A stretch of DNA of 64,000 nucleotides. Origin: Streptomyces sp. STR69 (GTDB taxonomy: Bacteria > Actinomycetota > Actinomycetes > Streptomycetales > Streptomycetaceae). A model generated the notes under the pieces. That model saw nothing but the letters and a program-made list of their open reading frames with translations, did not search any database and had not been told where the DNA came from. Where the stretch lies: the NCBI RefSeq assembly GCF_024519455.1, contig NZ_JALJRY010000020.1, positions 1-64,000 of the forward strand, written 5' to 3'. The position numbers were made by a program, and so were the translations under genes. Of this stretch, positions 15,511 to 24,452 are shown in pieces (the stretch's first letter is position 1; the number at the start of each line of letters is the position of its first letter).

Positions 15511-17567
15511 CCCACCAGCGCTGGACCCTGCGCACGGAGAACACCAGCTACACCGTGCGCCTGTCCCCGGACGGCCCCTGGGTCGAACTCGACGCCTGGG
15601 GACCGCTCGGCGTCGAGGACGGCCCGTCCGCCCTCGACCGGTCGCGGCGCACCCACTTCATCACCCCCGCCGACGCGGCCCCCGCCGAGTATCTGCCGTA
15701 CGGGACAAGGCCGTTCACCGGTTCGGAGCTGGTGGTGTCGGGTCCGGGCGGGGACCGGGGGTCGTGGTGGGAGTTCGACCACGTGGAGGCGGAGGAGACC
15801 GCGCTGCGGTTCGCCTTCCACGACGAACAGCTGGGCCTGCGCACCGTCCTCCACTACGAGACCGTCCCCGGCACGGACGTCATCCTCCGCCGGACCGAGT
15901 TCACCGCCACGGCCGAACTCCGCCTGGAGCGGCTCGACTCGGCCGCCGTGAACATCCCGATCACCGGAGTGGCCCGCCTCACGTACCTCACCGGCCAGTG
16001 GTCGCAGGAGTTCCAGCGCACCCGACTCGACCTGCCCAGAGGCACGTTCACCATCGGCAGCCTGCAAGGCGTCCCGGGGCACGCGTACGCGCCCTGGCTC
16101 GCGGTGCAGGACGGCGAGGCACCGGCCGCATACGGCATCGCCCTCGCCTGGCCCGGCAACTGGCACATGACCGCGGAGGCCGAACCCGGTGGCTCCGTGC
16201 GGGTACGAGCGGGCCGCGTGCCCCACGAGGGCGCGGTGCTGCTCGCACCCGGCGAAACCCTCGCCACCCCCCAACTCGCCTGTGCCTTCAGCCCGGACGG
16301 CCTCGACGGACTGTCCCGAGTCTGGCACCGCTACGAACGCCGGCTCACCGGCGAGCGCCTGCACCGCCCCCGCAAGGTCCTCTACAACTCCTGGGAGGCC
16401 ACCGGCTTCGACGTCGAAGCGGCCGGGCAACTGGAGCTGGCGAAGACGGCCGCCGACCTCGGGGCCGAACTGTTCGTCGTCGACGACGGCTGGTTCACCG
16501 GACGCGCCGACGACACCGGGGGACTCGGCGACTGGTGGCCCGACCCGGCCGCCTTCCCCCAGGGATTCGACCAATTCATCGCGGACGTAAGGGCGTTGGG
16601 CCCGGACTTCGGCCTGTGGATAGAACCCGAGTCCGTCAGCCCGGGCAGTCGCCTGCACGCCGAACACCCCGAGTGGGTCTACCGGATCGAGGGCCGCCCC
16701 GGGCGGCTCGTCCGCAACCAGCTCCTCCTCGACCTGGGCCGGACCGACGTCCAGGACTTCGTGATCGGCACGCTCGACCGGCTGCTCGGCACATACGACA
16801 TCGGTTACCTCAAGTGGGACATGAACCGGCCGCCCACCGAACGCGGACGCCCCGGCGCCGGCCGCGTCGACCTCGACGCCGAGCACGTCGCCGGATACCT
16901 GCGCGTCCTCGACCACCTCCGGTCCGCCCACCCCGACGTCACCGTCGAGGGCTGCGCGGGCGGCGGCGGACGGATCGAGCACGCGACGATCGCGCGCACG
17001 GACGTGGTCTGGCCCAGCGACAACACCGCCCCGCTGGACCGGCTGAGGATCCAGTACGGCTTCCTGCACGCGCACGCCCCGCACGTCATGAGCTCCTGGG
17101 TCACCGACGCGCCCGGCGTCTTCGACCCACGCCCGCGCAGCCTCGCCTTCCGCTTCGTCAACGCCATGTGCGGAGTCCTGGGCATCGGCGCCGACCTGCG
17201 TGCCTGGACACCGGAGCAGCGGGCCGAGGCCGCCGGCTGGATCGCCCGGTACAAGGAGGTGCGGGACGTGATCCACCGCGGCGAGGCACGACTCCTCGGC
17301 ACACCGGACGACCCGAGCTGCGGAGTGCAGTACGACGCAGGGGGCCGGACCGTCGTCGCCGCGCTCAGCACCGGACGGCTCGACGGGGCCCCGCTAGTGC
17401 CGGGGCGTCCGCAACGGCTACGGCTGCGGGGACTCGAGCCGGCGGCGCGCTACCGGGACACGGCGACCGGGACGTCGTACGGCGGAGCCCATCTGCTGCA
17501 CCACGGGCTGCCGTTCGCGTGGAGTGCCGGTCACGACGCCGACCTGGTCGTGCTGCTGCGCGAGTGA
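15507..17567 (+). CDS. GH36 alpha-galactosidase, cytoplasmic
   Basis: This 686-aa protein has all main GH36 signatures in order: NSWEATGFDV, DDGWFTGR, GLWIEPESVSP, the nucleophile D438 in YLKWDMNRP, EGCAGGGGR, and the acid/base D505 in WPSDNTAP. The N-terminal beta-sandwich and C-terminal beta domain are also present. No signal peptide is visible, so it should cleave imported alpha-galactosides such as melibiose or raffinose-type sugars inside the cell. The GTG 15507 overlaps the permease stop (GTGA), placing it in the transporter operon. Confidence 0.93.
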   Translation: MTHQRWTLRTENTSYTVRLSPDGPWVELDAWGPLGVEDGPSALDRSRRTHFITPADAAPAEYLPYGTRPFTGSELVVSGPGGDRGSWWEFDHVEAEETALRFAFHDEQLGLRTVLHYETVPGTDVILRRTEFTATAELRLERLDSAAVNIPITGVARLTYLTGQWSQEFQRTRLDLPRGTFTIGSLQGVPGHAYAPWLAVQDGEAPAAYGIALAWPGNWHMTAEAEPGGSVRVRAGRVPHEGAVLLAPGETLATPQLACAFSPDGLDGLSRVWHRYERRLTGERLHRPRKVLYNSWEATGFDVEAAGQLELAKTAADLGAELFVVDDGWFTGRADDTGGLGDWWPDPAAFPQGFDQFIADVRALGPDFGLWIEPESVSPGSRLHAEHPEWVYRIEGRPGRLVRNQLLLDLGRTDVQDFVIGTLDRLLGTYDIGYLKWDMNRPPTERGRPGAGRVDLDAEHVAGYLRVLDHLRSAHPDVTVEGCAGGGGRIEHATIARTDVVWPSDNTAPLDRLRIQYGFLHAHAPHVMSSWVTDAPGVFDPRPRSLAFRFVNAMCGVLGIGADLRAWTPEQRAEAAGWIARYKEVRDVIHRGEARLLGTPDDPSCGVQYDAGGRTVVAALSTGRLDGAPLVPGRPQRLRLRGLEPAARYRDTATGTSYGGAHLLHHGLPFAWSAGHDADLVVLLRE

Positions 17568-17619
17568 GCCCCGTTATGTTTCCAGCAAGCCCTGACGCGC
17601 GAAGGAGTCGAACCCCACG

Positions 17620-18393
17620 ATGGACCAGCCCGTACGACGGCACGGCGCCCGCTTCACCGGGCGCACGGCCGTGATCACCGGAGCGGCCTCAGGAATCGGC
17701 GCCGCCACGGCCGTACGCCTCGCCGAGGAGGGAGCGGCCGTCGTGCTCGTCGACATCGCCGAGGAGCGGGGCGAGGCGGTGGCGGAACGCATCGGCAAGG
17801 ACGGCGGGCGGGCCCGGTTCGTGGCCGCGGATGTCGCGGCCGAGGACGACTGGGCACGGATCGTCGAGGCCGCGCACGGCTTCGGGCCCGTCGACGTCCT
17901 CGTCAGCAACGCCTTCACCGTCGACGTCAGACCTGCCCACGAGATGAGCCTCGCCTCCTGGCAGCGACAGCTCGACGTCAACCTGACCGGCAGCTTTCTC
18001 GGTTTCCGGGCGGTCCTGCCCGATCTGGAGGAGCGGCGGGGCGCGGTGGTGCTGACCTCGTCCGTGCACGCGTTCAGGGGCCTCCCCGGACATCCCGCCT
18101 ACGCCTCCGCCAAAGGCGCCCTGCTCTCCCTGTGCGGCCAACTCGCCGTCGAATACGGGCCCGTTGTGCGTGTCAACGCCGTCGTGCCGGGACCGATACT
18201 CACAGCCGCCTGGGACAGAGTGCCACCCGAGGAACGGGAACGCAGCATCGCCGAGACGGCCGCCCGCCGCTTCGGCGCACCCGAGGAGGTGGCCGCGGCC
18301 ATCGCGTTCCTCAGCGCGGACGAAGCCTCCTTCATCACCGGTACGAGTCTCGTGGTGGACGGCGGCTGGAGCGTCGTCAAGGCCTCCGCATGA
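17620..18393 (+). CDS. SDR-family dehydrogenase, probable sugar 1-dehydrogenase
   Basis: This 257-aa classical SDR has TGAASGIGAAT (cofactor loop), a Ser in LTSSVHAF, YASAK (catalytic Tyr/Lys) and a C-terminal FITGTSLVVDGGWS. The ATG has GAAGGAG 11 bases upstream. It lies 52 bp after the GH36 gene and 34 bp before the GntR gene. Because the next enzymes act on galactonate, this SDR is the best local candidate for oxidising galactose to galactonolactone. That role comes from context; SDR sequence does not fix the substrate. Confidence 0.8.
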   Translation: MDQPVRRHGARFTGRTAVITGAASGIGAATAVRLAEEGAAVVLVDIAEERGEAVAERIGKDGGRARFVAADVAAEDDWARIVEAAHGFGPVDVLVSNAFTVDVRPAHEMSLASWQRQLDVNLTGSFLGFRAVLPDLEERRGAVVLTSSVHAFRGLPGHPAYASAKGALLSLCGQLAVEYGPVVRVNAVVPGPILTAAWDRVPPEERERSIAETAARRFGAPEEVAAAIAFLSADEASFITGTSLVVDGGWSVVKASA

Positions 18394-18427
18394 CCACGCT
18401 CCACAACCAGCAGAAAGGCTGTACGAC

Positions 18428-19189
18428 ATGACGCCCTATGCCCGACGCGGCGTCCACGGCCAGACCGTGGAAGTCCTCGCCCGCCGCATCCTGGGCGGCG
18501 AGATCGCCGAAGGGGCCACGCTGGATCTGGTCGCGCTGCAGAGCGAGTTGGACGTCAGTCTGACCGCGCTGCGCGAATCGCTGAAAGTGCTCGCGGCCAA
18601 GGGGATGGTCGACGCCCGGCAGCGTCGCGGTACCTTCGTGCGCCCCCGCGCCGAGTGGAACCTGCTCGACGCGGACGTGCTGCGCTGGCAGTTCGAGGGT
18701 GCCTCCACCTCCGAGTCCGACCGGGCGCTGCTGCACAACCTCGCCGAAGTGCGCGCCATCATCGAACCCGCCGCCGTCCGACTCGCCGCCCAGCGCCGCA
18801 CCGACGAGGACCTGGCCGCCCTGGACGGCGCCCTCGACGCCATGGGGGAGGAGGGCTCCGACGCGGCCCACGCCGTCGAGGCCGACCTCGCCTTCCACCG
18901 CGCGCTGCTCGCCGCCACCCACAACGAACTCCTCGAACGCATGGAGATGGTCATCGAGTCGGGCCTGGCGCACCGCGACCGCATCGTCCACAGCGCCCCG
19001 CACAGCGAGGACCCGGTCCCGGCCCACCGCGCCGTCCTGGACGCCGTACGCGAGCGGGACCCGCAGGCCGCCGAGGCCGCGATGCGTGCCCTGCTCGACC
19101 AGGCCGGCCGCGACCTGGACCGGCTCGGAGACTCCGAAGAAGGTTCAGAAGAAGACTCCGAAGAGACGGAAGGCTCCCGCTCCCAGTGA
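18428..19189 (+). CDS. FadR-type GntR transcriptional regulator, DgoR-like
   Basis: This 253-aa protein has an N-terminal winged helix (VALQSELDVSLTALRESLKVLAAKGMV) and an all-helical FCD ligand domain (residues ~85-230, with DLAFHRALLAATHN carrying likely metal ligands). This matches the FadR subgroup that includes the galactonate repressor DgoR. The C-terminus is a highly acidic tail (GDSEEGSEEDSEETEGS). ATG 18428 has AAAGG upstream; the gene overlaps the dehydratase start as GTGA. It probably senses galactonate or KDGal and controls this operon, possibly through the two AT-rich elements. Confidence 0.85.
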   Translation: MTPYARRGVHGQTVEVLARRILGGEIAEGATLDLVALQSELDVSLTALRESLKVLAAKGMVDARQRRGTFVRPRAEWNLLDADVLRWQFEGASTSESDRALLHNLAEVRAIIEPAAVRLAAQRRTDEDLAALDGALDAMGEEGSDAAHAVEADLAFHRALLAATHNELLERMEMVIESGLAHRDRIVHSAPHSEDPVPAHRAVLDAVRERDPQAAEAAMRALLDQAGRDLDRLGDSEEGSEEDSEETEGSRSQ

Positions 19190-20331
19190 AGATCACCCGT
19201 GTGGAAACCTTCCTGGTCCCGCCCCGCTGGCTGTTCTGCCGGGTGGAGACCGACGAGGGCGTGGTCGGCTGGGGCGAACCGGTCGTCGAAGGGCGCGCCG
19301 AGGTGGTGCGTGCCGCGGTCGACGTGCTGGCCGAACACCTCGTCGGCCAGGACCCGTTGCGCATCCAGGACCACTGGCAGGTGATGTCCAAGGGCGGCTT
19401 CTACCGGGGCGGCCCCATCCTCTCCAGCGCCGTCGCCGGCCTCGACCAGGCGCTGTGGGACATCGCCGGGAAGACCTACGGCGCTCCGGTGCACGCCCTG
19501 CTCGGCGGGCCGGTGCGCGACCGTGTCCGGGTCTACGCGTGGGTCGGCGGCGACGAACCCGCCCAGCTGAGCGAGCAGATAGCCGCCCAGGTCGAGGCGG
19601 GCTTCACCGCCGTGAAGATGAACGCCGCCGGAGCCACCTCACCGATCCCCACCCCCGCCGAGACCGCCGCGATCGTCGCCCGGGTCGCCGCCGCCCGTGA
19701 GGCGCTCGGCCCGGACCGCGATGTCGCCGTCGACTGCCACGGCCGCTTCACCGCCCCCGCCGCCCGCCGCGTCCTCACCGAACTCGCCCCGCTGCACCCG
19801 CTGTTCGTGGAAGAACCGGTGCTTCCGGAGCACGGCCATCTGCTGGCAGGACTGGTCGAGTCGAGCCCGGTACCCCTCGCCACCGGTGAACGCCTTTACG
19901 GACGCGCCGAGTTCCTGCCCCCGCTCGCCGCGGGCATCGCCGTCGTCCAGCCCGACCTGTCCCACGCCGGCGGCATCTCGGAGGTGCACCGCATCGCCTC
20001 CCTCGCGGAGGCCTACGGTGCCCAGCTCGCCCCGCACTGCCCGCTCGGCCCGATCGCGCTGGCGGCCAGTCTCCAGGTCGCCTTCGCCACCCCCAACTTC
20101 CTCATCCAGGAACAGAGTCGGGGCATCCACTACAACAAGGACGCCGACCTGCTGTCCTATCTCGTCGACCCCGCGCCGTTCCGGTTCGTCGACGGTCACG
20201 CACTGCGCGGAGACGCCCCCGGCCTCGGCATCACCGTCGACGAGGCCGCCGTACGGGCTGCCGACCGCACCGGTCACGCCTGGCGCAACCCCGTGTGGCG
20301 GCACCCCGACGGCTCGTTCGCGGAGTGGTGA
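19186..20331 (+). CDS. dgoD: D-galactonate dehydratase
   Basis: This 381-aa enolase-superfamily enzyme is nearly the length of E. coli DgoD. Metal ligands fall at the same numbers as I recall for that enzyme: D183 (in VAVDCHGRF), E209 (FVEEPV) and E235 (TGERLY). The catalytic His pair is H185 and H284 (LAPHCPLGP). GGFYRGGPILSSAVAGLDQA and HNKDADLLSY-like segments further support the call. It dehydrates D-galactonate to 2-keto-3-deoxy-galactonate. The GTG 19186 overlaps the GntR stop, so expression is coupled. A closely related sugar-acid dehydratase activity cannot be excluded. Confidence 0.88.
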   Translation: MKITRVETFLVPPRWLFCRVETDEGVVGWGEPVVEGRAEVVRAAVDVLAEHLVGQDPLRIQDHWQVMSKGGFYRGGPILSSAVAGLDQALWDIAGKTYGAPVHALLGGPVRDRVRVYAWVGGDEPAQLSEQIAAQVEAGFTAVKMNAAGATSPIPTPAETAAIVARVAAAREALGPDRDVAVDCHGRFTAPAARRVLTELAPLHPLFVEEPVLPEHGHLLAGLVESSPVPLATGERLYGRAEFLPPLAAGIAVVQPDLSHAGGISEVHRIASLAEAYGAQLAPHCPLGPIALAASLQVAFATPNFLIQEQSRGIHYNKDADLLSYLVDPAPFRFVDGHALRGDAPGLGITVDEAAVRAADRTGHAWRNPVWRHPDGSFAEW

Positions 20332-21146
20332 CCGTGCCGCTGGACATCGTTATCGATCGTGCCCACGGCGGGCGTTGGACCTCGCTGCGGGCGGGGGACC
20401 GCGAATGGCTGTGGCGGCGTGACGCACCCGAGCGGGCGAAGGTCTTCCCCGGCGACGCCTTCGTGGACGCGGGTGGACTGGAGGAGTGCGTCCCCACGGT
20501 CCGTGGCGATCCCGACCACGGAGACGTCTGGTCACGGCCCTGGACGCGGGAGGGGGAGGCGGACGTCGTTCGCTGCGACCGCTTCACGCTGGCACGTACC
20601 GTGCGCGGGACCTCCGACGGTGCCGAGGCCGACTATGTGCTGACGGCCGACGCGGGCTTCCGCTTCGTATGGGCCGCGCACGCCCTGCTCGACCTCTCCG
20701 ACCGGGCGGGGCTGCACCTCCGCGAGGGAGCGCGCACCCGGCTCTTCCCCGAGGCGGCTCCGCTGTTGGACGGGGCGTGGCCCAAGGGCGACCCGTGGGT
20801 AGAGGGCGACTGGCCCGCGCCGGGCGGACTGCGCCTGGACCGGTTCGGGCCGGACGACGGCACCGCCGTAGGAGCCGTCGTGGACGCTTCGCACTGCTGC
20901 GTCCACGACCGGGACGACCGTCTCTCACTCGCTCTCGAAGCCGACGGGCAGCCCCTGTCCATCGCCCTGTGGCGCAACCTGGGCGGCTTTCCCGCCCAGG
21001 ACCCCTATCGCAGCACGGGCGTCGAACCGATGCTCGGCCGAGTCTTCGACCTCGCGGAGGCGGGCCCCGGTGACGCCGCCCGAGTACCCGCCTCGGGTGC
21101 GGCGCGGTGGCGGCTGACGCTGGCCACGCACTGCCGCTGTGTCTGA
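20328..21146 (+). CDS. Aldose 1-epimerase (galactose mutarotase)-like protein
   Basis: This 272-aa beta-rich protein resembles the galactose-mutarotase superfamily. Visible cues are GGLEECVPT, HGDVWSRPW (a conserved His region) and a late acidic/aromatic segment. The chosen start GTG 20328 overlaps the dehydratase stop (GTGA); GTG 20334 is an alternative. It would interconvert anomers of galactose or a related sugar ahead of the dehydrogenase step. Similarity is moderate, so it could also be a sugar-binding relative without epimerase activity. Confidence 0.7.
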   Translation: MTVPLDIVIDRAHGGRWTSLRAGDREWLWRRDAPERAKVFPGDAFVDAGGLEECVPTVRGDPDHGDVWSRPWTREGEADVVRCDRFTLARTVRGTSDGAEADYVLTADAGFRFVWAAHALLDLSDRAGLHLREGARTRLFPEAAPLLDGAWPKGDPWVEGDWPAPGGLRLDRFGPDDGTAVGAVVDASHCCVHDRDDRLSLALEADGQPLSIALWRNLGGFPAQDPYRSTGVEPMLGRVFDLAEAGPGDAARVPASGAARWRLTLATHCRCV

Positions 21147-21176
21147 ACCGACCTGCACGGGAAGGGAATTCGTCCC

Positions 21177-22211
21177 ATGGAACTTGAAGACGCCCGAGCG
21201 GTCGGAGTCGGCGGGGGCGAGGGGGCGGTGGTCTGCATCGGGGAGACCATGGCGGCCCTGGCGCCCGCGCCGTCCGCGTCGCTGGAGAACGCCGACGACC
21301 TGCGGGTGTCGGTGGCAGGCGCGGAGTCGAACGTGGCCATGTACCTGGCGGACCTGGGCATCCCCGTGTCCTGGCTCTCGGCCGTGGGGGACGACGCGCT
21401 GGGCCGGCGGGTGCTGGCCGAGGTCGGCGCGGCGGGAGTCGACGTCGGCGGAGTGCGCCGCGACCCCGAGCGGCCGACCGGCCTGCTCGTGAAGGAGCCG
21501 ACCGGCAGCCGGACCCGCGTCCACTACTACCGCGGCAACTCGGCGGCCTCGGCGATGGGGCCCGACGTACTCCACGACGACCGGCTCAGGTCGGCCTCCG
21601 TCCTCCATCTCACGGGCGTGACCGCGGCGCTGTCCCCGTCCTGCCGGAGCCTGGTGGCCACCGCGCTCGCCGTCCCGGCCGACGAACGGCCGTACGCCAT
21701 CAGCTTCGACGTCAACCACCGGCCCGCGCTGTGGCCGCCCGACACGGCCGCCACCGTGCTGCGCGAGCTGGCCGACCGGGCCGACATCACCTTCGTCGGG
21801 CTCGACGAGGCACAGGATCTCTGGGACGCGGACCTCGAACCGGCGGACGTACGACGGCTGTTGCCCCGTCCACGTCTTCTCGTCGTCAAGGACGGCGGAC
21901 ATTCGGCGGTCGCGTTCAGCGCGGAGGGCAGCTGGACCGTGCCCGCGCTGGGCACGGACGTGGTGGAGCCGGTCGGCGCGGGCGACGCGTTCGCCGCCGG
22001 GGTGCTGACCGGTCTGCTGCGCGGCGAGGACATGGAGCGCGCGCTGCGGCTCGGACACATCACGGCCGCCTCGGCACTGAAGGTGACGGCCGATCACGGG
22101 CCCCTGCCGGACAGCGCCCGGATCGAACGACTCCTCTCACTCCCGACCGACGAATGGGCCGCAACGGCAGGGCAGTTGGCCGTCCCGGTCAGGGATGGGG
22201 CACCGCGGTGA
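21177..22211 (+). CDS. PfkB-family sugar kinase, probable 2-keto-3-deoxy-galactonate/gluconate kinase
   Basis: This 344-aa ribokinase-fold protein has the N-terminal region CIGETMAALAP, the substrate loop AGAESNVAMYLADLG and the catalytic signature PVGAGDAFAAGVLTG with its Asp base. It resembles KdgK-type kinases. In this operon it would phosphorylate the 2-keto-3-deoxy sugar acid made by the dehydratase. E. coli DgoK is from another family, so this would be a non-homologous replacement. The ATG has GAAGGGA upstream. The 3' end overlaps a convergent small gene by 23 bp. Confidence 0.83.
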   Translation: MELEDARAVGVGGGEGAVVCIGETMAALAPAPSASLENADDLRVSVAGAESNVAMYLADLGIPVSWLSAVGDDALGRRVLAEVGAAGVDVGGVRRDPERPTGLLVKEPTGSRTRVHYYRGNSAASAMGPDVLHDDRLRSASVLHLTGVTAALSPSCRSLVATALAVPADERPYAISFDVNHRPALWPPDTAATVLRELADRADITFVGLDEAQDLWDADLEPADVRRLLPRPRLLVVKDGGHSAVAFSAEGSWTVPALGTDVVEPVGAGDAFAAGVLTGLLRGEDMERALRLGHITAASALKVTADHGPLPDSARIERLLSLPTDEWAATAGQLAVPVRDGAPR

Positions 22212-22449
22212 CCGCATTCGATCCGGGAGAGTCGGGGCTGGCGTTCATGTCACCGGGGGAGGGCGACACCGACGGGACACGCGCGGGCCCGACGGGCGCC
22301 TTCTGGTCCAGGTGCGTCGCCGCGAACAGGATGCCGACCACCACCGCGGCCACCACCAGGACCGCGACGGCGGCGGTGGTCACTCCCGGAGCGAGACGCA
22401 CCCGGCCCGGGCGGAGACTGCTGCGAACAGCCTGACCTGCGGACATGTG
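22189..22449 (-). CDS. Small single-span membrane protein
   Basis: This 86-aa protein has a basic N-terminus (SSLRPGRVRL), one strong membrane helix (TTAAVAVLVVAAVVVGILFAA) and a Pro/Ser-rich C-terminal tail. ATG 22449 has GAGGAA nine bases upstream; the longer open frame before it has no coding look. GC-rich third codon positions support that it is real. I recognise no family. It converges on and overlaps the sugar-kinase end, and is followed upstream by the MOSC/ferredoxin-reductase gene on the same strand. Confidence 0.6.
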   Translation of the reverse strand, partial: HMSAGQAVRSSLRPGRVRLAPGVTTAAVAVLVVAAVVVGILFAATHLDQKAPVGPARVPSVSPSPGDMNASPDSPGSNAVTAVPHP

Positions 22450-22612
22450 ATTCCTCGAATCGTCGATGGTGAACGGTCTGTCGGGCCGCCGCCACAGGTG
22501 GCTTCCCGTGGCGAAGGCCCCGGCTCGGAGGCGCCTCCACCCGGACAGACGTTCCGACCGCATCGAGGTTGCAGGTCGGAAGAATCTTTTCTACGACGAG
22601 TCCGCGTCGGCC

Positions 22613-24337
22613 CTACATGTCGAGGACGAGGTCCGTCCCGGGCCGGGCGCAGCAGATGAGGACCTCACCGGCCGCCGGTGGTTCGAGCGGTTCGGGGGAG
22701 TAGGTGATCGTGCCGGACAGCAGAGGCGTCACGCAGGTGTGGCAGACGCCGGTGCGGCAGCTCCAGCGGGTGGGGACGTCGCAGGCGTCGGCGAGTTCGA
22801 GCACACTGCGCCAGCCGTCGTCGAACGGGACGGTGAGACCGCTGCGCGCGAAGGTCACCGACGGGCCGGTGCCGGGCGGTCCCGGCGGCTGGTGGGGTGC
22901 TCGGGCGGGCTGTCCGGTGACTCCGGGGTTGATGGCGGCCAGGGCCCCGAACAACTCGGTGTGGATGTGCGCCGGATCGACGCCCGCCTCCGTGAGGGCC
23001 TGCCGCATGTCGGCCATGAAGGGGGCGGGGCCGCACACGTAGGCGGTCGCGTCGGCGGGGACGGACAGTGCGATCAGCCTGTCCTTCGTGAGGCGGCCCG
23101 GCGCCGCATGGGCACGCCGGCGTTCCTCGGGGGTGGCCGCGCTGTAGAAGACGTACTCGTGCGCGTGCGGCAGCGCGGCGAGCAGGTCGTGTGCCTCGGC
23201 CGCGAGGGGGTGTTCGCGGGGGCCGCGGGCACCGTGGATCCACCAGACCTCACGTTCGCTCTTCCCGGCGGCGAGCGCGTGCAGCATGGACAGCACCGGT
23301 GTGAGGCCGATGCCGGCGGAGACCAGGAGCACCGGCCCGCTTCCTTCGGCGTACACGAACTCACCGCGGGGCGCGGCGACTTGGAGGTCCGCACCGGGCC
23401 GTAGCCGCGTGGTCAGATAGCCGCTCGCCGTGCCGTGGGGCTCGTGTTTGACGCTGATCCGGTAGCTGCCGGCATCGGGCGCGGCGGAGAGCGAGTAGCT
23501 GCGCACCGGGGCGGGGACGGTCGTGGTGGGGACGCGCAGGGTGAGGTACTGGCCCGCTCGGGCGGGCGGGAGCGGGGAGCCGTCGGGGTCGGCCAGCCGG
23601 ATCGAGGTGACCGTCGTGCTCTCCGCGGTCACGTCCGTCACCCGCAGCGGGCGGAAACCGTCCCAGGCCGGGCGGGCGGCGGGCTCCGAACCGTCAGCGC
23701 TGGCGAGCAGTTCGCGGAAGGACCCCTGCCAACCCGGGCTCAGCGCGGGCACGTTCAGGGCGAGGCGCAGCTTGGCGGGGTCGCGGCCAGGTAGGTAGAG
23801 GAGCGCGTCCGTGTCGGCCACGCTCAGCGCGCCCGGACCGGTCCTGGTCCGTACGATCCGGTCGCCGGCCTGCACCCGCCCCTCGCTGACGACCCGCATG
23901 TAGAAGCCGGGGCGGTGATGGCTCACCAGCAGGGCGGCCAGCTCGGGTTCGCCGAAGCGCATACCGACCCGGTAGCAGGTGACGCGCGGCTGGGTGACCT
24001 CGAACTCGGCCTCGCCGATGCGGTACCGGTCACCGATGCACACCTCGTCGTCGAGCAGGCCGTCCACGGTGAGGTTCTCGCCGAACTGGCCGTAGCCGAG
24101 GTCGTCGCGGCCGAAGTGCCGCTGCCAGTGCCGGTACGACTGGATCTGGTAGACGAGCACGGCCCGCTGTTCGCCGCCGTGACCGGCGGTGTCGCCCTGG
24201 CCGTCGCCGTCGATGTTGAGCCGGCGGACCATGGCAGGGCCTCGCACCGGGTACTTCCACACACCGGTGCGGACGTTCCTGCCCTCCCACGGAACGTCCT
24301 TCGGCATCCCGACATTCACCGACAGCAGGGTGGGCAC
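22613..24337 (-). CDS. MOSC domain fused to FAD/2Fe-2S ferredoxin reductase
   Basis: This 574-aa protein has three parts. Residues ~1-175 form a MOSC domain (YiiM-like, with GENLTVDGL and TQPRVTCYR). Residues ~230-460 form a ferredoxin-reductase-type FAD and NAD domain (RSYSLSAAP, GIGLTPVLSML, YVCGPAPF). The C-terminal ferredoxin has cluster cysteines in SCRTGVCHTCVTP and ICCARP. GTG 24337 is chosen because GGAAGGAG precedes it. MOSC domains serve molybdenum-cofactor-linked N-hydroxylated-compound reduction, and the reductase part would supply electrons. It stands alone between two sugar operons. Confidence 0.85.
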   Translation of the reverse strand: MPTLLSVNVGMPKDVPWEGRNVRTGVWKYPVRGPAMVRRLNIDGDGQGDTAGHGGEQRAVLVYQIQSYRHWQRHFGRDDLGYGQFGENLTVDGLLDDEVCIGDRYRIGEAEFEVTQPRVTCYRVGMRFGEPELAALLVSHHRPGFYMRVVSEGRVQAGDRIVRTRTGPGALSVADTDALLYLPGRDPAKLRLALNVPALSPGWQGSFRELLASADGSEPAARPAWDGFRPLRVTDVTAESTTVTSIRLADPDGSPLPPARAGQYLTLRVPTTTVPAPVRSYSLSAAPDAGSYRISVKHEPHGTASGYLTTRLRPGADLQVAAPRGEFVYAEGSGPVLLVSAGIGLTPVLSMLHALAAGKSEREVWWIHGARGPREHPLAAEAHDLLAALPHAHEYVFYSAATPEERRRAHAAPGRLTKDRLIALSVPADATAYVCGPAPFMADMRQALTEAGVDPAHIHTELFGALAAINPGVTGQPARAPHQPPGPPGTGPSVTFARSGLTVPFDDGWRSVLELADACDVPTRWSCRTGVCHTCVTPLLSGTITYSPEPLEPPAAGEVLICCARPGTDLVLDM

Positions 24338-24403
24338 GGGGAACTCCTTCCCACGGGGACGACCGGCAGGGTCGCACCCGAGACGGCAGTCGTCCCCTCC
24401 CAT

Positions 24404-24445
24404 ACTGAGGGTGCGGTCGGCGTCGTGCGAGACCGCACCCTCAGT
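24404..24445. terminator. Terminator, perfect 15-bp stem, after the lacZ-type gene
   Basis: Positions 24404-24418 and 24431-24445 are perfect reverse complements with a 12-base loop. The hairpin begins 8 bases beyond the stop of the beta-galactosidase gene, closing the leftward mannosidase/galactosidase operon before the MOSC gene starts at 24337. Confidence 0.82.
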
Positions 24446-24452
24446 GCACGGC

